Shown one piece after another: positions 15,400 to 24,162 of a stretch of 64,000 nucleotides of DNA. Source of the stretch: Candidatus Villigracilis affinis (GTDB lineage: Bacteria > Chloroflexota > Anaerolineae > Anaerolineales > Villigracilaceae); contig JADKEA010000019.1 of assembly GCA_016718275.1 (NCBI GenBank), positions 372,001 through 436,000 of the forward strand. The letters run 5' to 3'. A model generated the notes under the pieces. That model was given only the letters and a program-made list of their open reading frames with translations. It ran no database searches and was not told the DNA's origin. Made by a program: the position numbers and the translations under genes. How positions within the stretch are numbered: the stretch's first letter is position 1; each line of letters begins with the position of its first letter.

Positions 15400-16035
15400 A
15401 TGACAGCCCCAACCATGATCGAAATAAGTAAATTTGCCATTCCCGCTTCTGATGCTCAAATCGAACGCACGGCATTGGCGCTCGAAGAAAATAACATCCA
15501 TGTCATTGTTACTGAGAACGGCGTAGATGCAAAGAAGGCGCTATTTAAATTAATACCTGACAATGCAGAAGTGTTTACAGCCAGTTCGGTCACGCTAAAA
15601 ACCCTGGGGATAAGCGAAGAAATAGACAGTTCCGGTCACTATGATTCCGTGCGGGCAAAACTGACATTAATGGATCGCAAAACTCAAAAACGTGAAATGG
15701 AGAAGATGGGGGCAACGCCTGAATACATGGTTGGAAGTGTTCATGCAGTGACAGAAAATGGCCATGTCATTATTGCTTCAAATACCGGCAGCCAGCTGGC
15801 GGGTTATGTTTCCGCGGCTGCCCACATCATTTGGGTGGTCGGCACTCAGAAAATCGTCCCAACCTTTGAAGACGGTATGGAGCGTCTTGAAGAATATACT
15901 TTTCCGTTGGAAAACGCACGCGCACTCCAGGCATATGGTGTCGGAAGCAACATCAACAAGTTATTGATCGTCAATAAAGAATATATGTCTGGCCGTACGA
16001 CGATCATTTTTGTAAAAGAAAACCTGGGGTTTTAG
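15400..16035 (+). CDS. LUD domain protein (LutC/YkgG-like)
   Basis: A protein of 211 residues with an N-terminal helical segment and a LUD core: 'NNIHVIVTENGVDAKKALFKLIPDNAEVFTASSVTLKTLGI' and 'HAVTENGHVIIASNTGSQLAGYVSAAAHIIWVVGTQKIVPTFEDGMERL'. In LutC this fold is part of the lactate oxidation complex with LutA and LutB; those partners are not here. The start is ATG 15400 with CTAAAGGAATAAGAAA. It is followed after 50 bases by an alcohol dehydrogenase, and the run continues to an aspartase-like lyase, suggesting a redox/fermentation cluster. Confidence 0.85.
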   Translation: MTAPTMIEISKFAIPASDAQIERTALALEENNIHVIVTENGVDAKKALFKLIPDNAEVFTASSVTLKTLGISEEIDSSGHYDSVRAKLTLMDRKTQKREMEKMGATPEYMVGSVHAVTENGHVIIASNTGSQLAGYVSAAAHIIWVVGTQKIVPTFEDGMERLEEYTFPLENARALQAYGVGSNINKLLIVNKEYMSGRTTIIFVKENLGF

Positions 16036-16085
16036 TGTTGAAAAATTCCAGGTTCGAACCTTTTGTTTTGCGCAGGAGATAAACA

Positions 16086-17234
16086 ATGTATGCACTCGTA
16101 TATCACGGACCGGAACAACGTTCCTATGAAGAGAAACCCATGCCCATTATCCGGGAACCTACTGATGCCATTGTCAGGATCACAAAGACGACCATCTGTG
16201 GAACGGATCTTCATATTATGAAAGGGGATGTGCCCACTGTGACGGAAGGCCGCATCCTGGGCCACGAAGGTGTGGGCATCATCGAGAAGATCGGCGAAAA
16301 CGTTTCAAATTTTCGCGTTGGCGATCATGTTCTGATTTCATGCATTAGTTCCTGTGGAAGGTGTACGAACTGTAAAAAGGGCATGTATTCTCATTGCGAG
16401 AACGGCGGCGGTTGGATTCTTGGGAATCTCATTGATGGAACCCAGGCTGAATATGTCCGCATTCCATTTGCAGATAACAGCCTGTATTCGATCCCGGCTG
16501 GCGCCGATGAAGAAGCGCTGGTCATGTTGAGCGATATTTTCCCGACAGGGTTCGAATGCGGCGTTTTGAACGGGGAGATAAAGCCCGGTGATACAGTGGC
16601 AATTATCGGGGCGGGACCGATCGGGCTGGCTACCCTGTTGACGGCCCAGTTTTATTCGCCAGCGGCGGTCATTATGGTCGACAATGACGACAATCGTCTT
16701 GAAGTCGCAAAGAAATTTGGCGCAACACTGGTGTTTCACAACGACCTTGGCAATGCTGCCGAAAAGATCATGGCAGTGACTTCCAATCGAGGTGTGGATG
16801 TTGCGATAGAAGCCATTGGGATCCCGGCGAGCTTCGACATTTGCCAGGAAATCGTCGCAGCAGGCGGTCATATTGCGAATGTTGGCGTACATGGCAAGCC
16901 TGTTCAGCTAAACCTGGATAAACTCTGGGCAAAAAATATTAAATTAACAACCGGCCTGGTTGACACCGTCACAACTCCCCTGCTTTTGAAAACAGTAATT
17001 TCAGGAAAGCTCCAGCCGAAGCATTTAATCACCCACCATTTTATGCTGGATCAAGTCATGCAAGCCTACGACACATTTGGAGAAGCGATGCATGAAGAGG
17101 CATTAAAAGTGATTATTACAAACGGTGTCATGTTCAATGATGTCAAGCAGAGCTATGATACTTTTGGCAAACCAATATTGGACGGGCGGCCACTCAAAGA
17201 AGAACTGACTGCCAATGACAGCCCGGGTGGATAA
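16086..17234 (+). CDS. Zinc-dependent alcohol dehydrogenase (MDR family)
   Basis: A protein of 382 residues. The catalytic zinc region (TTICGTDLHIM, LGHEGVGII), the structural zinc cysteines (CGRCTNCKKGMYSHC) and the NAD fingerprint (VAIIGAGPIGLATL) are all intact. This matches the isopropanol/threonine-type branch of the medium-chain family. The C-terminus is about 30 residues longer than usual and repeats an internal phrase: 'QAYDTFGEAMHEEALKVIITNG' is followed by 'KQSYDTFGKPILDGRPLKEEL'. It reduces or oxidises a small alcohol/aldehyde, substrate unknown. The next gene starts 2 bases after its stop. Confidence 0.92.
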   Translation: MYALVYHGPEQRSYEEKPMPIIREPTDAIVRITKTTICGTDLHIMKGDVPTVTEGRILGHEGVGIIEKIGENVSNFRVGDHVLISCISSCGRCTNCKKGMYSHCENGGGWILGNLIDGTQAEYVRIPFADNSLYSIPAGADEEALVMLSDIFPTGFECGVLNGEIKPGDTVAIIGAGPIGLATLLTAQFYSPAAVIMVDNDDNRLEVAKKFGATLVFHNDLGNAAEKIMAVTSNRGVDVAIEAIGIPASFDICQEIVAAGGHIANVGVHGKPVQLNLDKLWAKNIKLTTGLVDTVTTPLLLKTVISGKLQPKHLITHHFMLDQVMQAYDTFGEAMHEEALKVIITNGVMFNDVKQSYDTFGKPILDGRPLKEELTANDSPGG

Positions 17235-17236
17235 AG

Positions 17237-17461
17237 ATGAAAAGTAAATTTCCTTCGCTGGATAGACAGCGGATGCATCGTAGAGATTTCGACAAAATGT
17301 TCCAGATGGCAGGAATCCGATCGAATAAAACCAGGATCGAGCTGGAAAGCATTTTACGCTGGGAGGACGATGGCGGGATTATTATTGAATTGAAAACCTC
17401 GGCCATGAAATTACTTTCCAATCCGTCCGTTTTTTTACATGCAAATGATTCACACAAATGA
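17237..17461 (+). CDS. Small protein with LRWxDDGG motif (paralogue of 1475)
   Basis: A protein of 74 residues: a basic N-terminal half (MKSKFPSLDRQRMHRRDFDKMFQ...), then 'LESILRWEDDGGIIIELKTSAMKLLSNPSVF'. The motif LRWEDDGG(I)IIE matches LRWQDDGGPVVE at 1475. It starts 2 bases after the alcohol dehydrogenase stop and overlaps the start of the lyase gene by 23 bases, so all three are likely co-translated. Unknown function; a modulator of the neighbouring enzyme is possible but unproven. Confidence 0.65.
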   Translation: MKSKFPSLDRQRMHRRDFDKMFQMAGIRSNKTRIELESILRWEDDGGIIIELKTSAMKLLSNPSVFLHANDSHK

Positions 17462-18872
17462 TCCTCACCGGATTGAACGGGACTCGCTTGGTGAAGTCCG
17501 CATCCCGGCAGGTGCCCTCTATGGAGCCCAAACCCAGCGTGCCATTGAGAATTTTCCCATTTCTGGCTTGAAGCCCCGTCAGGCATTTATCTGGTCCATG
17601 GGGATGATTAAAAGAGCGGCTGCCGAGGTAAACCAGGAGTTGGGACTGCTGGAAGTGGATAAGGCAGACGCCATTATCCTTGCCGCGCAGGAAGTTATCG
17701 ATGGAAAGTTGAATGAGCAGTTTCTTGTCGATCCATTTCAGGCGGGTGCAGGGACGAGTCATCACATGAACATCAATGAGGTGATCGCGAATCGCGCCAC
17801 ACAACTCATGGGTGGAAATTTGGGGGAATACAGAGTCCACCCCAATGACCATGTCAATATGGCTCAATCCACTAATGATGTTATCCCGACCGCGATTCGA
17901 TTGGGATGTTTGTGGCGTCTGGATGAGCTTCTCGCCACCTTGAAAGACCTGACCAATGCCCTGAAGATAAAGGCCGATGAATTCGATGACATTCTCAAAT
18001 CAGGCCGTACCCATTTGCAGGATGCCGTTCCGATTCGATTGGGACAGGAATTCAGCGCATATTCCAGAGCAGTTGAGAGGGATGCAGACCGAATCTTATA
18101 TGCTGCTGAAGGGTTGAGACGACTCGGAATTGGTGGAACAGCTGTCGGGTCTGGGTTGAACGCGCATCCTGAATATCGGTACAAGATGGTTGAACGGTTA
18201 TCCAAATTAACAGGCTTTCCCCTAAACGCATCTGATAATTTATTTGAATCAATGCAATCGATGGCAGACGCATCCGCTTTCTCTGCGTCAATGAGAACGC
18301 TTGCGTTAACGCTCATCCGCATTGCTAATGATTTTCGTTTACTTTCTTCAGGACCAGCAACCGGTTTGGATGAAATCCGCTTACCGGCAGTACAGCCAGG
18401 TTCAAGCATTATGCCGGGCAAGGTTAACCCGGTCATGGCCGAGATGCTTGCTATGACAATGTTTCAGGTGATTGGCTGCGACACGACCATCGCATTGGCT
18501 GCTCAAGCCGGGCAGCTTGAATTAAATGTGATGATGCCGGTTATTGCGTATAACCTTTTTGAGATGATGCAAATAACGATCGGCGCTGTGCGGACGTTCA
18601 CGGAGCGGTCGGTTAGCGGCCTGACCGCAAACCGGGCGAAGGCGGAAAATTGGCTGGCACAAAACCCGATTGTGGTGACAGCGCTGAATCCGTTGATCGG
18701 CTACCGCCAGGGTGCCGAACTGGTCAAGGAGGCGGCTGCGCGCGGTTTAACGATTCGCAGTATTGCCATCGAAAAGGCAATGGCTGGCACGCTTAAACGT
18801 ATCGATAATGGACAGTCAGTTTCCGTTGAAGAAATAGAAACTGTGTTGGATGATCTTCGACGATTGACATAA
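17439..18872 (+). CDS. aspA: Aspartate ammonia-lyase / class II fumarase family enzyme
   Basis: A protein of 477 residues of the aspartase/fumarase superfamily. All three conserved regions are present: C1 'GAGTSHHMNINEVIANRA' with 'HPNDHVNMAQSTNDVIPTA', C2 'LKSGRTHLQDAVPIRLGQEFSAY', and the C3 catalytic loop 'GSSIMPGKVNPVMAEM'. The GAGTS form of the first region and the overall N-terminus (RIERDSLGEVRIP..ALYGAQTQRA) favour aspartase (aspartate to fumarate plus ammonia) over fumarase. The substrate cannot be fixed by eye. The start is ATG 17439, with ATG 17445 also possible; it overlaps the preceding gene. Confidence 0.85.
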   Translation: MQMIHTNDPHRIERDSLGEVRIPAGALYGAQTQRAIENFPISGLKPRQAFIWSMGMIKRAAAEVNQELGLLEVDKADAIILAAQEVIDGKLNEQFLVDPFQAGAGTSHHMNINEVIANRATQLMGGNLGEYRVHPNDHVNMAQSTNDVIPTAIRLGCLWRLDELLATLKDLTNALKIKADEFDDILKSGRTHLQDAVPIRLGQEFSAYSRAVERDADRILYAAEGLRRLGIGGTAVGSGLNAHPEYRYKMVERLSKLTGFPLNASDNLFESMQSMADASAFSASMRTLALTLIRIANDFRLLSSGPATGLDEIRLPAVQPGSSIMPGKVNPVMAEMLAMTMFQVIGCDTTIALAAQAGQLELNVMMPVIAYNLFEMMQITIGAVRTFTERSVSGLTANRAKAENWLAQNPIVVTALNPLIGYRQGAELVKEAAARGLTIRSIAIEKAMAGTLKRIDNGQSVSVEEIETVLDDLRRLT

Positions 18873-18893
18873 AGCAGCGCACGTGATCTACAT

Positions 18894-18962
18894 CTCCCCC
18901 AAGTGACGGAGGCCAATATCCCCCAATTTACGGATGTCTCTGAATCATGTTTATTGCATACT
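18894..18962 (+). promoter_or_regulatory. 69-bp promoter-like element, copy 6 (degenerate)
   Basis: CTCCCCCA (18894-18901), 28 bases, ACGGATG, 20 bases, CATACT (18957-18962). The second stem is absent and the boxes are weakened, yet the spacing is the same as in the other copies. It lies upstream of the PRC-barrel gene at 19072. Confidence 0.5.
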
Positions 18963-19071
18963 GATTTATAAGATTATTCACTGCAGGATGAATTCTCATG
19001 GCTGGTATTTTGCCGTGGATCAGTCTGACATCTTGTTGTTAAAACCAGATAATTTATTACGGAGGTACAGA

Positions 19072-19707
19072 ATGGAAATTCCTTTGAACGCTCAGGTTGA
19101 GTGCACAGATGGTGTCTGCGGGCACTCAGTATACGTGCTGATAAATCCGATCATTGATCAGGTGACCTTTTTGATCGTAAAAGAGGATACGCCTCCCAAC
19201 ACAGAGTATATGGTGCCGGTGGAGTTTGTAGCTGAAACCATTGTTAATACAATTCGACTGAGCTGCGATCTGGCAAGGTTGAGAACGATGGACCCGTTTG
19301 TCCAAACGGAGTTTATTCAGGAGAAAGCTCTGGATTATGCAGGATATGGTGGCGGAATATCTGGAATGGGCTCATTTTATTACATGCCCTACATTACCTC
19401 CGAAGTGAGCGTGCAAGTGCCTGTGGAGCATCAACAAATTCCGCTGGGTGAACTGGCCGTACACCGTGGTACACGAGTTGAAGCTACAGATGGTCACGTT
19501 GGGCACGTTGATGAATTTGTGGTTAACAAGGTGGATGGATCGATCACCCATTTGGTAATGCGAGAAGGGCATCTGTGGGGACAAAAGGATGTGATTATTC
19601 CCCTCTCTGCCTTGGGTGAGACTCGTGAGGATACCGTATTCCTGAATCTCGACAAACAACAAATCGAATCCCTGCCCGCTTTTCCAGTAAGCAGGCGCTG
19701 GTCTTAA
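19072..19707 (+). CDS. Double PRC-barrel domain protein
   Basis: A protein of 211 residues starting at ATG 19072 after ACGGAGGTACAGA; the frame open from 18934 begins inside the upstream element and is rejected. PRC barrel 1 covers residues 1-65 (LNAQVECTDGVCGHSVYVLINPIIDQVTFLIVKE), a linker has a Gly/Tyr-rich stretch, and barrel 2 covers about 130-200 (GTRVEATDGHVGHVDEFVVNKVDGSITHLVMREGHLWGQKDVIIPLSAL). PRC barrels mediate RNA or protein contacts. It leads a tight four-gene operon with a rhomboid protease and two AI-2E family transporters. Confidence 0.85.
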   Translation: MEIPLNAQVECTDGVCGHSVYVLINPIIDQVTFLIVKEDTPPNTEYMVPVEFVAETIVNTIRLSCDLARLRTMDPFVQTEFIQEKALDYAGYGGGISGMGSFYYMPYITSEVSVQVPVEHQQIPLGELAVHRGTRVEATDGHVGHVDEFVVNKVDGSITHLVMREGHLWGQKDVIIPLSALGETREDTVFLNLDKQQIESLPAFPVSRRWS

Positions 19708-19728
19708 GAGTTAATAGAGAAAAATCCT

Positions 19729-20376
19729 ATGTTACCAATCGGTGATGATAATTCCTCACGCAGAACTGTTCCGCTGGTCGCGTATGCCTTAATCGTTTTA
19801 AATGTCCTTTTCTTCCTGGTGGAGATGAGCGGCGGCGACGCCTTTATTATGAAGTGGGCTTTCGTTCCCAGTCGTTTTCTTGCCGACCCCATTGGGGATT
19901 TTCCAACACTTTTCACTTCCATGTTCATGCATGCCGGGTGGCTTCACCTGGGAGGCAACATGCTTTATCTATGGATCTTTGGTGATAATGTTGAAGATCG
20001 TTTCGGACATGCCAAGTTTACGATTTTCTATCTGCTCTGCGGATTTGGAGCAACTTTTGCCCAACTTGCATTCAGCCTCGGATCGAACGTGCCGAATTTG
20101 GGCGCATCGGGAGCCATTGCCGGGGTGCTCGGCGCCTACGTTTTGATGTTCCCACAGGGAAGAGTCAGAGTATTACAAGGCCAGCAGGTGATTCAAGTCC
20201 CTGCACTGATCGTCATTGGGTTTTGGATCGTTCTGCAACTGTTTAGCAGCATCGGTTCAATCGCAAATACTGCAGACACGGGCGGCGTGGCTTATATGGC
20301 ACACGTCGGAGGATTTGTCTCAGGGTTTGTGCTGACCTTCCTGTTTGGAGGAAATACGAATCGATTGACAAGTTAG
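19729..20376 (+). CDS. Rhomboid family intramembrane serine protease
   Basis: A protein of 215 residues with about six membrane helices. The signature HLGGNMLYLWIFGDNVEDRFGH marks helix 2, the catalytic Ser is in NLGASGAIAGVLGAYVL (GxSG), and the catalytic His is in YMAHVGGFVSGF. All active-site elements are intact. It cleaves substrates within the membrane; the targets are unknown. It starts 21 bases after the PRC-barrel gene and ends 19 bases before the first AI-2E type transporter. Confidence 0.94.
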   Translation: MLPIGDDNSSRRTVPLVAYALIVLNVLFFLVEMSGGDAFIMKWAFVPSRFLADPIGDFPTLFTSMFMHAGWLHLGGNMLYLWIFGDNVEDRFGHAKFTIFYLLCGFGATFAQLAFSLGSNVPNLGASGAIAGVLGAYVLMFPQGRVRVLQGQQVIQVPALIVIGFWIVLQLFSSIGSIANTADTGGVAYMAHVGGFVSGFVLTFLFGGNTNRLTS

Positions 20377-20395
20377 ATATAACAGCAGGCTGAAT

Positions 20396-21673
20396 ATGGA
20401 GAATCATTCCCCTTTGCAACCATACGATTGGACATTCCGCAGGGTCGTATGGGCCACTTTAGTGCTTATGTCCGTCGTTTTTGGTTTCTGGCTCCTGTAT
20501 CGCTTTAACCAGGTCGTTTTCAGTTTGTTTATCGCCATTGTAATGGGGACAGTCATCAGGCCAGTTGTGGCATGGTTATATCAGCGAGGTTTTTCTCGCA
20601 TAGCAGGAGTCATTCTTGTTTATCTGGTTTTGCTGATCCTGGTTGCAGGCTTTTTATTCACGCTATCTCCACTACTCATCGAACAAAGCACAACGATTGC
20701 CGCTGCTGCGCCGGGTTATTACCAAAGTTTGATCCTGTGGATGGGAAATTACCCCAATCCATTCGTTGTGCGGTTGGGTGAATTTCTCCCAGTTGTACTG
20801 CCAAGTTTGAGTACAACCCCACAAACAGGACAAGATGTGATGGTTTCGGCTGGACAGGCAATGGGCTATATATCATTGGCTGCCAAATTTATGTTCACAG
20901 CCATCGTTATTCTTGTACTTGCTTTCCATTGGACGCTGGATGGTCCTCGAATCATCCAGTCCTTTTTGCTGCTGATACCACAAGACAAACGTGAAAATAT
21001 AAGAGAACTGATTTCCGCCATGGAGACGAAGGTTGGCTTTTTTATCGCAGGACAAGGCATTCTTTGCCTTGTTATCGGTGTCATGGCGCTGGCTGCATAC
21101 CTGATCATCGGCTTGCCGAATGCCTTGATCCTGGCACTTGTAGCAGGCATTATGGAAGCGGTTCCCATGGTCGGTCCGCTACTTGGGGCTATTCCCGCAG
21201 CGCTGGTCGCATTATCCATTGCGCCTGACAAGCTGATTTGGGTTATCGTCACAACAGTCATTATTCAGCAATTGGAGAACAGCTTGTTGGTGCCGCGCGT
21301 CATGAAAAAAGCGGTGGGGGTTAATCCATTTGTAACATTACTGGCGCTTTTTGCCTTTAGCTCTTTTTTTGGAATCGCTGGAGCGCTTATGGCAATTCCC
21401 ATGGCGGCCATTATTCAACTCATACTCAATCACTTTGTTTTTCACCCAACAACAACGGAACCAGATATCTCAGATGGGCGTGATTATTCAAGCCGCCTGC
21501 GCTATGAAGCACAGGAACTCGCTCAGGATCTGCGCAAACAAGCGCGGCTCAAAAAAAGAGGCTCAGACTTGAGCGTTAAGCAGATCGACCTGGTAATGGA
21601 TGAGATCGAAACGATAACAACAGACCTTGACACCTTGCTAACTCAAAGTGAAAACACATCGGATGTACCATGA
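20396..21673 (+). CDS. AI-2E family transporter 1
   Basis: A protein of 425 residues with about eight membrane helices, the family's usual layout: two N-terminal pairs, a long re-entrant middle, then 'ALILALVAGIMEAVPMVGPLLGAIPAALVAL' and 'QQLENSLLVPRVMKKAVGVNPFVTLLALFAFSSFFGIAGALMAIPMAAIIQL'. A charged C-terminal tail of about 70 residues follows. Family members export small molecules (the autoinducer-2 link is from E. coli TqsA) or Na+/Li+. Its stop overlaps the start of the next family member (ATGA), so the two are translationally coupled and may form a heteromer. Confidence 0.9.
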   Translation: MENHSPLQPYDWTFRRVVWATLVLMSVVFGFWLLYRFNQVVFSLFIAIVMGTVIRPVVAWLYQRGFSRIAGVILVYLVLLILVAGFLFTLSPLLIEQSTTIAAAAPGYYQSLILWMGNYPNPFVVRLGEFLPVVLPSLSTTPQTGQDVMVSAGQAMGYISLAAKFMFTAIVILVLAFHWTLDGPRIIQSFLLLIPQDKRENIRELISAMETKVGFFIAGQGILCLVIGVMALAAYLIIGLPNALILALVAGIMEAVPMVGPLLGAIPAALVALSIAPDKLIWVIVTTVIIQQLENSLLVPRVMKKAVGVNPFVTLLALFAFSSFFGIAGALMAIPMAAIIQLILNHFVFHPTTTEPDISDGRDYSSRLRYEAQELAQDLRKQARLKKRGSDLSVKQIDLVMDEIETITTDLDTLLTQSENTSDVP

Positions 21674-22878
21674 TCAAGCATTTGGCAATGGTTGGGACGG
21701 CAATTTTGGCAACACTACTTTCACTTGTGGTGTTGTGGCAGTTCCGCACGGTGGTTGGCTACGTTCTGATCTCGCTCGCCCTTGCTGCAACCGCCCGTCC
21801 GTTGATCATGGATTGGATCAAGCGCAGTTTCATGATGCGCCTGGTGATGATATTTGTCTACATTATTATTGCAGTCAGCCTCGTTTTTATTGTTTTCCTG
21901 GTTGGTAGATTTGCAATCGGCGATATTCAACAATTGGCACAAACCCTGTCAGTCCAGGGAGCCTGGATGCTGCCACCGTGGCTGGAGGGTACTTCATTCC
22001 AGCACACATTGGTTGAATGGTTGCCAACCCCCGACAAGCTCTTTGAAGCGCTTACGGGTGAACAAGGTCAGTTTGTATTACCCGCCGTGATCGGCTTTAC
22101 TGAAGGGATTGGGGGAGTCTTGAGTGGTCTGTTTCTCGTTCTGTTCTTGAGCATCTACTGGAGTAGCAATCAAATTCATTTTGAAAGGCTCTGGTTGTCG
22201 CTGCTTCCATCTGAGCAACGCAAACATGCACGGGGAATTTGGCGAACGATCGAGTCTGATCTTGGTACTTATATACGCAGCGAAATAATTCAAAGTCTTC
22301 TTGCCGCGATATTTCTAGGCATTGGATATTGGCTGCTTGGGTCTCAATATCCATTCCTGTTGGCGCTGATTGGCGCGCTGATATGGCTGATTCCCGTGGT
22401 AGGCGCAGTTGTTGCTGTCATCCCACCCCTTGTCATTGGCCTGTTGACGAGCGTGAACCTTAGCTTGTTTACGGCGCTTTATACAATGGTTGTCTTGGTT
22501 GTCATACAAATTTGGGTTGAACCACGTCTTTTTAAACGCAATTGGGATAATCCAATTTTGACTCTGGTCATATTGTTAGCGATGGCAGATGCGTTTGGTC
22601 TGCCCGGAGTCATTGCGGCGCCACCGCTGTCCGCTATATGCCAGATTTTGTGGAATCTGCTAATCAGCAATCGCCTTGCTGCGGGAGCCGCAATTCAGGT
22701 TTCAGATCTCAAAGAGCGACAGGCTCGCTTGCAAGTCACCATAGGTGAGATGAGTGAGCCGCCTCCGCCATTGGTAACCAGCAGTATGGAACGGTTATCT
22801 GCCTTGCTTGAAAAAGCCGAGCCGGTTTTGCAAGTATCCAATCCGTTATCAGCGAAACAGGCCTTCCCATTTCCATAA
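21670..22878 (+). CDS. AI-2E family transporter 2
   Basis: A protein of 402 residues of the same family, starting 4 bases before the end of transporter 1. It has eight predicted helices, with 'FLLALIGALIWLIPVVGAVVAVIPPLVIGLL' and 'VVIQIWVEPRLFKRNWDNPILTLVILLAMADAFGLPGVIAAPPLSAICQI' matching the equivalent parts of transporter 1, but it is well diverged. It has a cytoplasmic C-terminal tail. Last gene of the PRC-rhomboid-transporter operon. Confidence 0.88.
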   Translation: MIKHLAMVGTAILATLLSLVVLWQFRTVVGYVLISLALAATARPLIMDWIKRSFMMRLVMIFVYIIIAVSLVFIVFLVGRFAIGDIQQLAQTLSVQGAWMLPPWLEGTSFQHTLVEWLPTPDKLFEALTGEQGQFVLPAVIGFTEGIGGVLSGLFLVLFLSIYWSSNQIHFERLWLSLLPSEQRKHARGIWRTIESDLGTYIRSEIIQSLLAAIFLGIGYWLLGSQYPFLLALIGALIWLIPVVGAVVAVIPPLVIGLLTSVNLSLFTALYTMVVLVVIQIWVEPRLFKRNWDNPILTLVILLAMADAFGLPGVIAAPPLSAICQILWNLLISNRLAAGAAIQVSDLKERQARLQVTIGEMSEPPPPLVTSSMERLSALLEKAEPVLQVSNPLSAKQAFPFP

Positions 22879-22973
22879 AATCTTAAAGTGTAAATAGAAG
22901 TCATCTCCAAAGGAATGCTGGGGAAATGTGTTGGGAAGATTTCATTTTGTAAAAACAGTGGCCTTGTAAGAAT

Positions 22974-23042
22974 CTCCCCCAACCGGCGGAGACAAACACT
23001 CTCCAGCCGATGGATGCGGCTGGAGAGTGTTTTGTTTATGAT
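22974..23042 (+). promoter_or_regulatory. 69-bp promoter-like element, copy 7
   Basis: CTCCCCCA (22974-22981), 28 bases, ATGGATG, 20 bases, TATGAT (23037-23042). The second stem pairs AAACACTCTCCAGCCG with CGGCTGGAGAGTGTTT, 16 bp without mismatch. The next gene starts 128 bases downstream, the longest leader of the set. Confidence 0.8.
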
Positions 23043-23169
23043 GAGTTAATCAGCCGCATATTTTTGGCTGACAATTTTGTCTATGCTTATTCATGCGAAA
23101 AATATTCAGGTCTCTTGAACGCATTGATCTGTTTGCAGTCGATATGAATAAATCACAAGGAGATTAATC

Positions 23170-24120
23170 ATGAAGATGAAGATTATGTTTATTTTAAATG
23201 CCAGCCTGATCGTATTGTTGGCAGGTGCTTGCAGTATGTTAAATCAAACACCCAAACAGCCTGCGCCGACGCCGACTACCGTGGTGATGCCTACTACGGG
23301 CATGCAATACTATTTTGTTACCAGTAAACTTTTGGTGCCAACAACTCAAGAGCAGATCCAAACCTTCTCGCTGAATGTGGACGAGGATTCCCAGAAAAAA
23401 CCCGATAACAAGTTCGGGGAGTTGATTACCTTGCTGACAACTGCAGCCCCAACCCTTGAATTGCAGTCAACACTGGATCAGGCAGTTACCACCGGGCAGG
23501 TGGTCTCGCTTCATCTGGTTCAAGCAGACGATTTCATGAATGACCAGAATGTTTCATGGTCCATATTCCTGGGACAAAAAACTCAAGCGGCGCCTGTTTT
23601 CGATGGTACTGACAAATTTACACTTGACTCAGCCACGCCCAACAACTCGCCGATTATTGGTGCGCTTACGAATGGTCACTTTGTAGGTGGACCTGGCAAG
23701 GCGCAAATCCAGATCCTGTTACTGGGCGAGCAGGTTGAGGTAAGGCTGATCGGGGTACGTCTCGAAGCAGACTTTAGCACAAGTGGATGCGTCGACGGAA
23801 AAATTGGTGGTGGTATCACCGTCGATGAGTTTCGCAGCAATCTTCTCCCGGCGATTGCCGATGGTCTTAATCAAATGATCAAGGCGGATAAGGGATCTAC
23901 GAATACCCTTCTGCAGGCATTCGACGCAGATAATAATGGTTCCATTACCACCCAGGAACTTGAGAACAATCCTCTGCTCATGCTGGCGGTCTCTCCAGAT
24001 CTTGACTTGCTCGATGCGTCTGGCAATTTCAGTCCGAATCAAGATGGCGTGAAAGACTCTTATTCAGTGGGCTTGGGTTTTACATGCGTCCCTGCTACAT
24101 TTACTGCACCAGAGAAATAA
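23170..24120 (+). CDS. Putative lipoprotein with EF-hand-like calcium loop
   Basis: A protein of 316 residues with a signal peptide and a Cys at residue 21 (VLLAGACSM), compatible with a lipobox of slightly atypical form. The mature protein has a Thr/Pro-rich linker, then a globular domain with no family I recognise. Near residue 255 is a 12-residue loop 'DADNNGSITTQE' that fits the EF-hand or dockerin-type calcium loop (D.D..G.I...E). It is preceded by element copy 7 and by GGAGATTAATC. It is likely secreted or surface-anchored and responds with the stress genes. Confidence 0.75.
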   Translation: MKMKIMFILNASLIVLLAGACSMLNQTPKQPAPTPTTVVMPTTGMQYYFVTSKLLVPTTQEQIQTFSLNVDEDSQKKPDNKFGELITLLTTAAPTLELQSTLDQAVTTGQVVSLHLVQADDFMNDQNVSWSIFLGQKTQAAPVFDGTDKFTLDSATPNNSPIIGALTNGHFVGGPGKAQIQILLLGEQVEVRLIGVRLEADFSTSGCVDGKIGGGITVDEFRSNLLPAIADGLNQMIKADKGSTNTLLQAFDADNNGSITTQELENNPLLMLAVSPDLDLLDASGNFSPNQDGVKDSYSVGLGFTCVPATFTAPEK

Positions 24121-24162
24121 TCTCAATCCCCTGAAATCAGTTCAATAGCTGATTTCAACTTT

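Noticed and set aside
18934..19071. Upstream extension of the PRC-barrel ORF
   Set aside because: It starts inside element copy 6, and a strong ribosome binding site (GGAGG) precedes ATG 19072.
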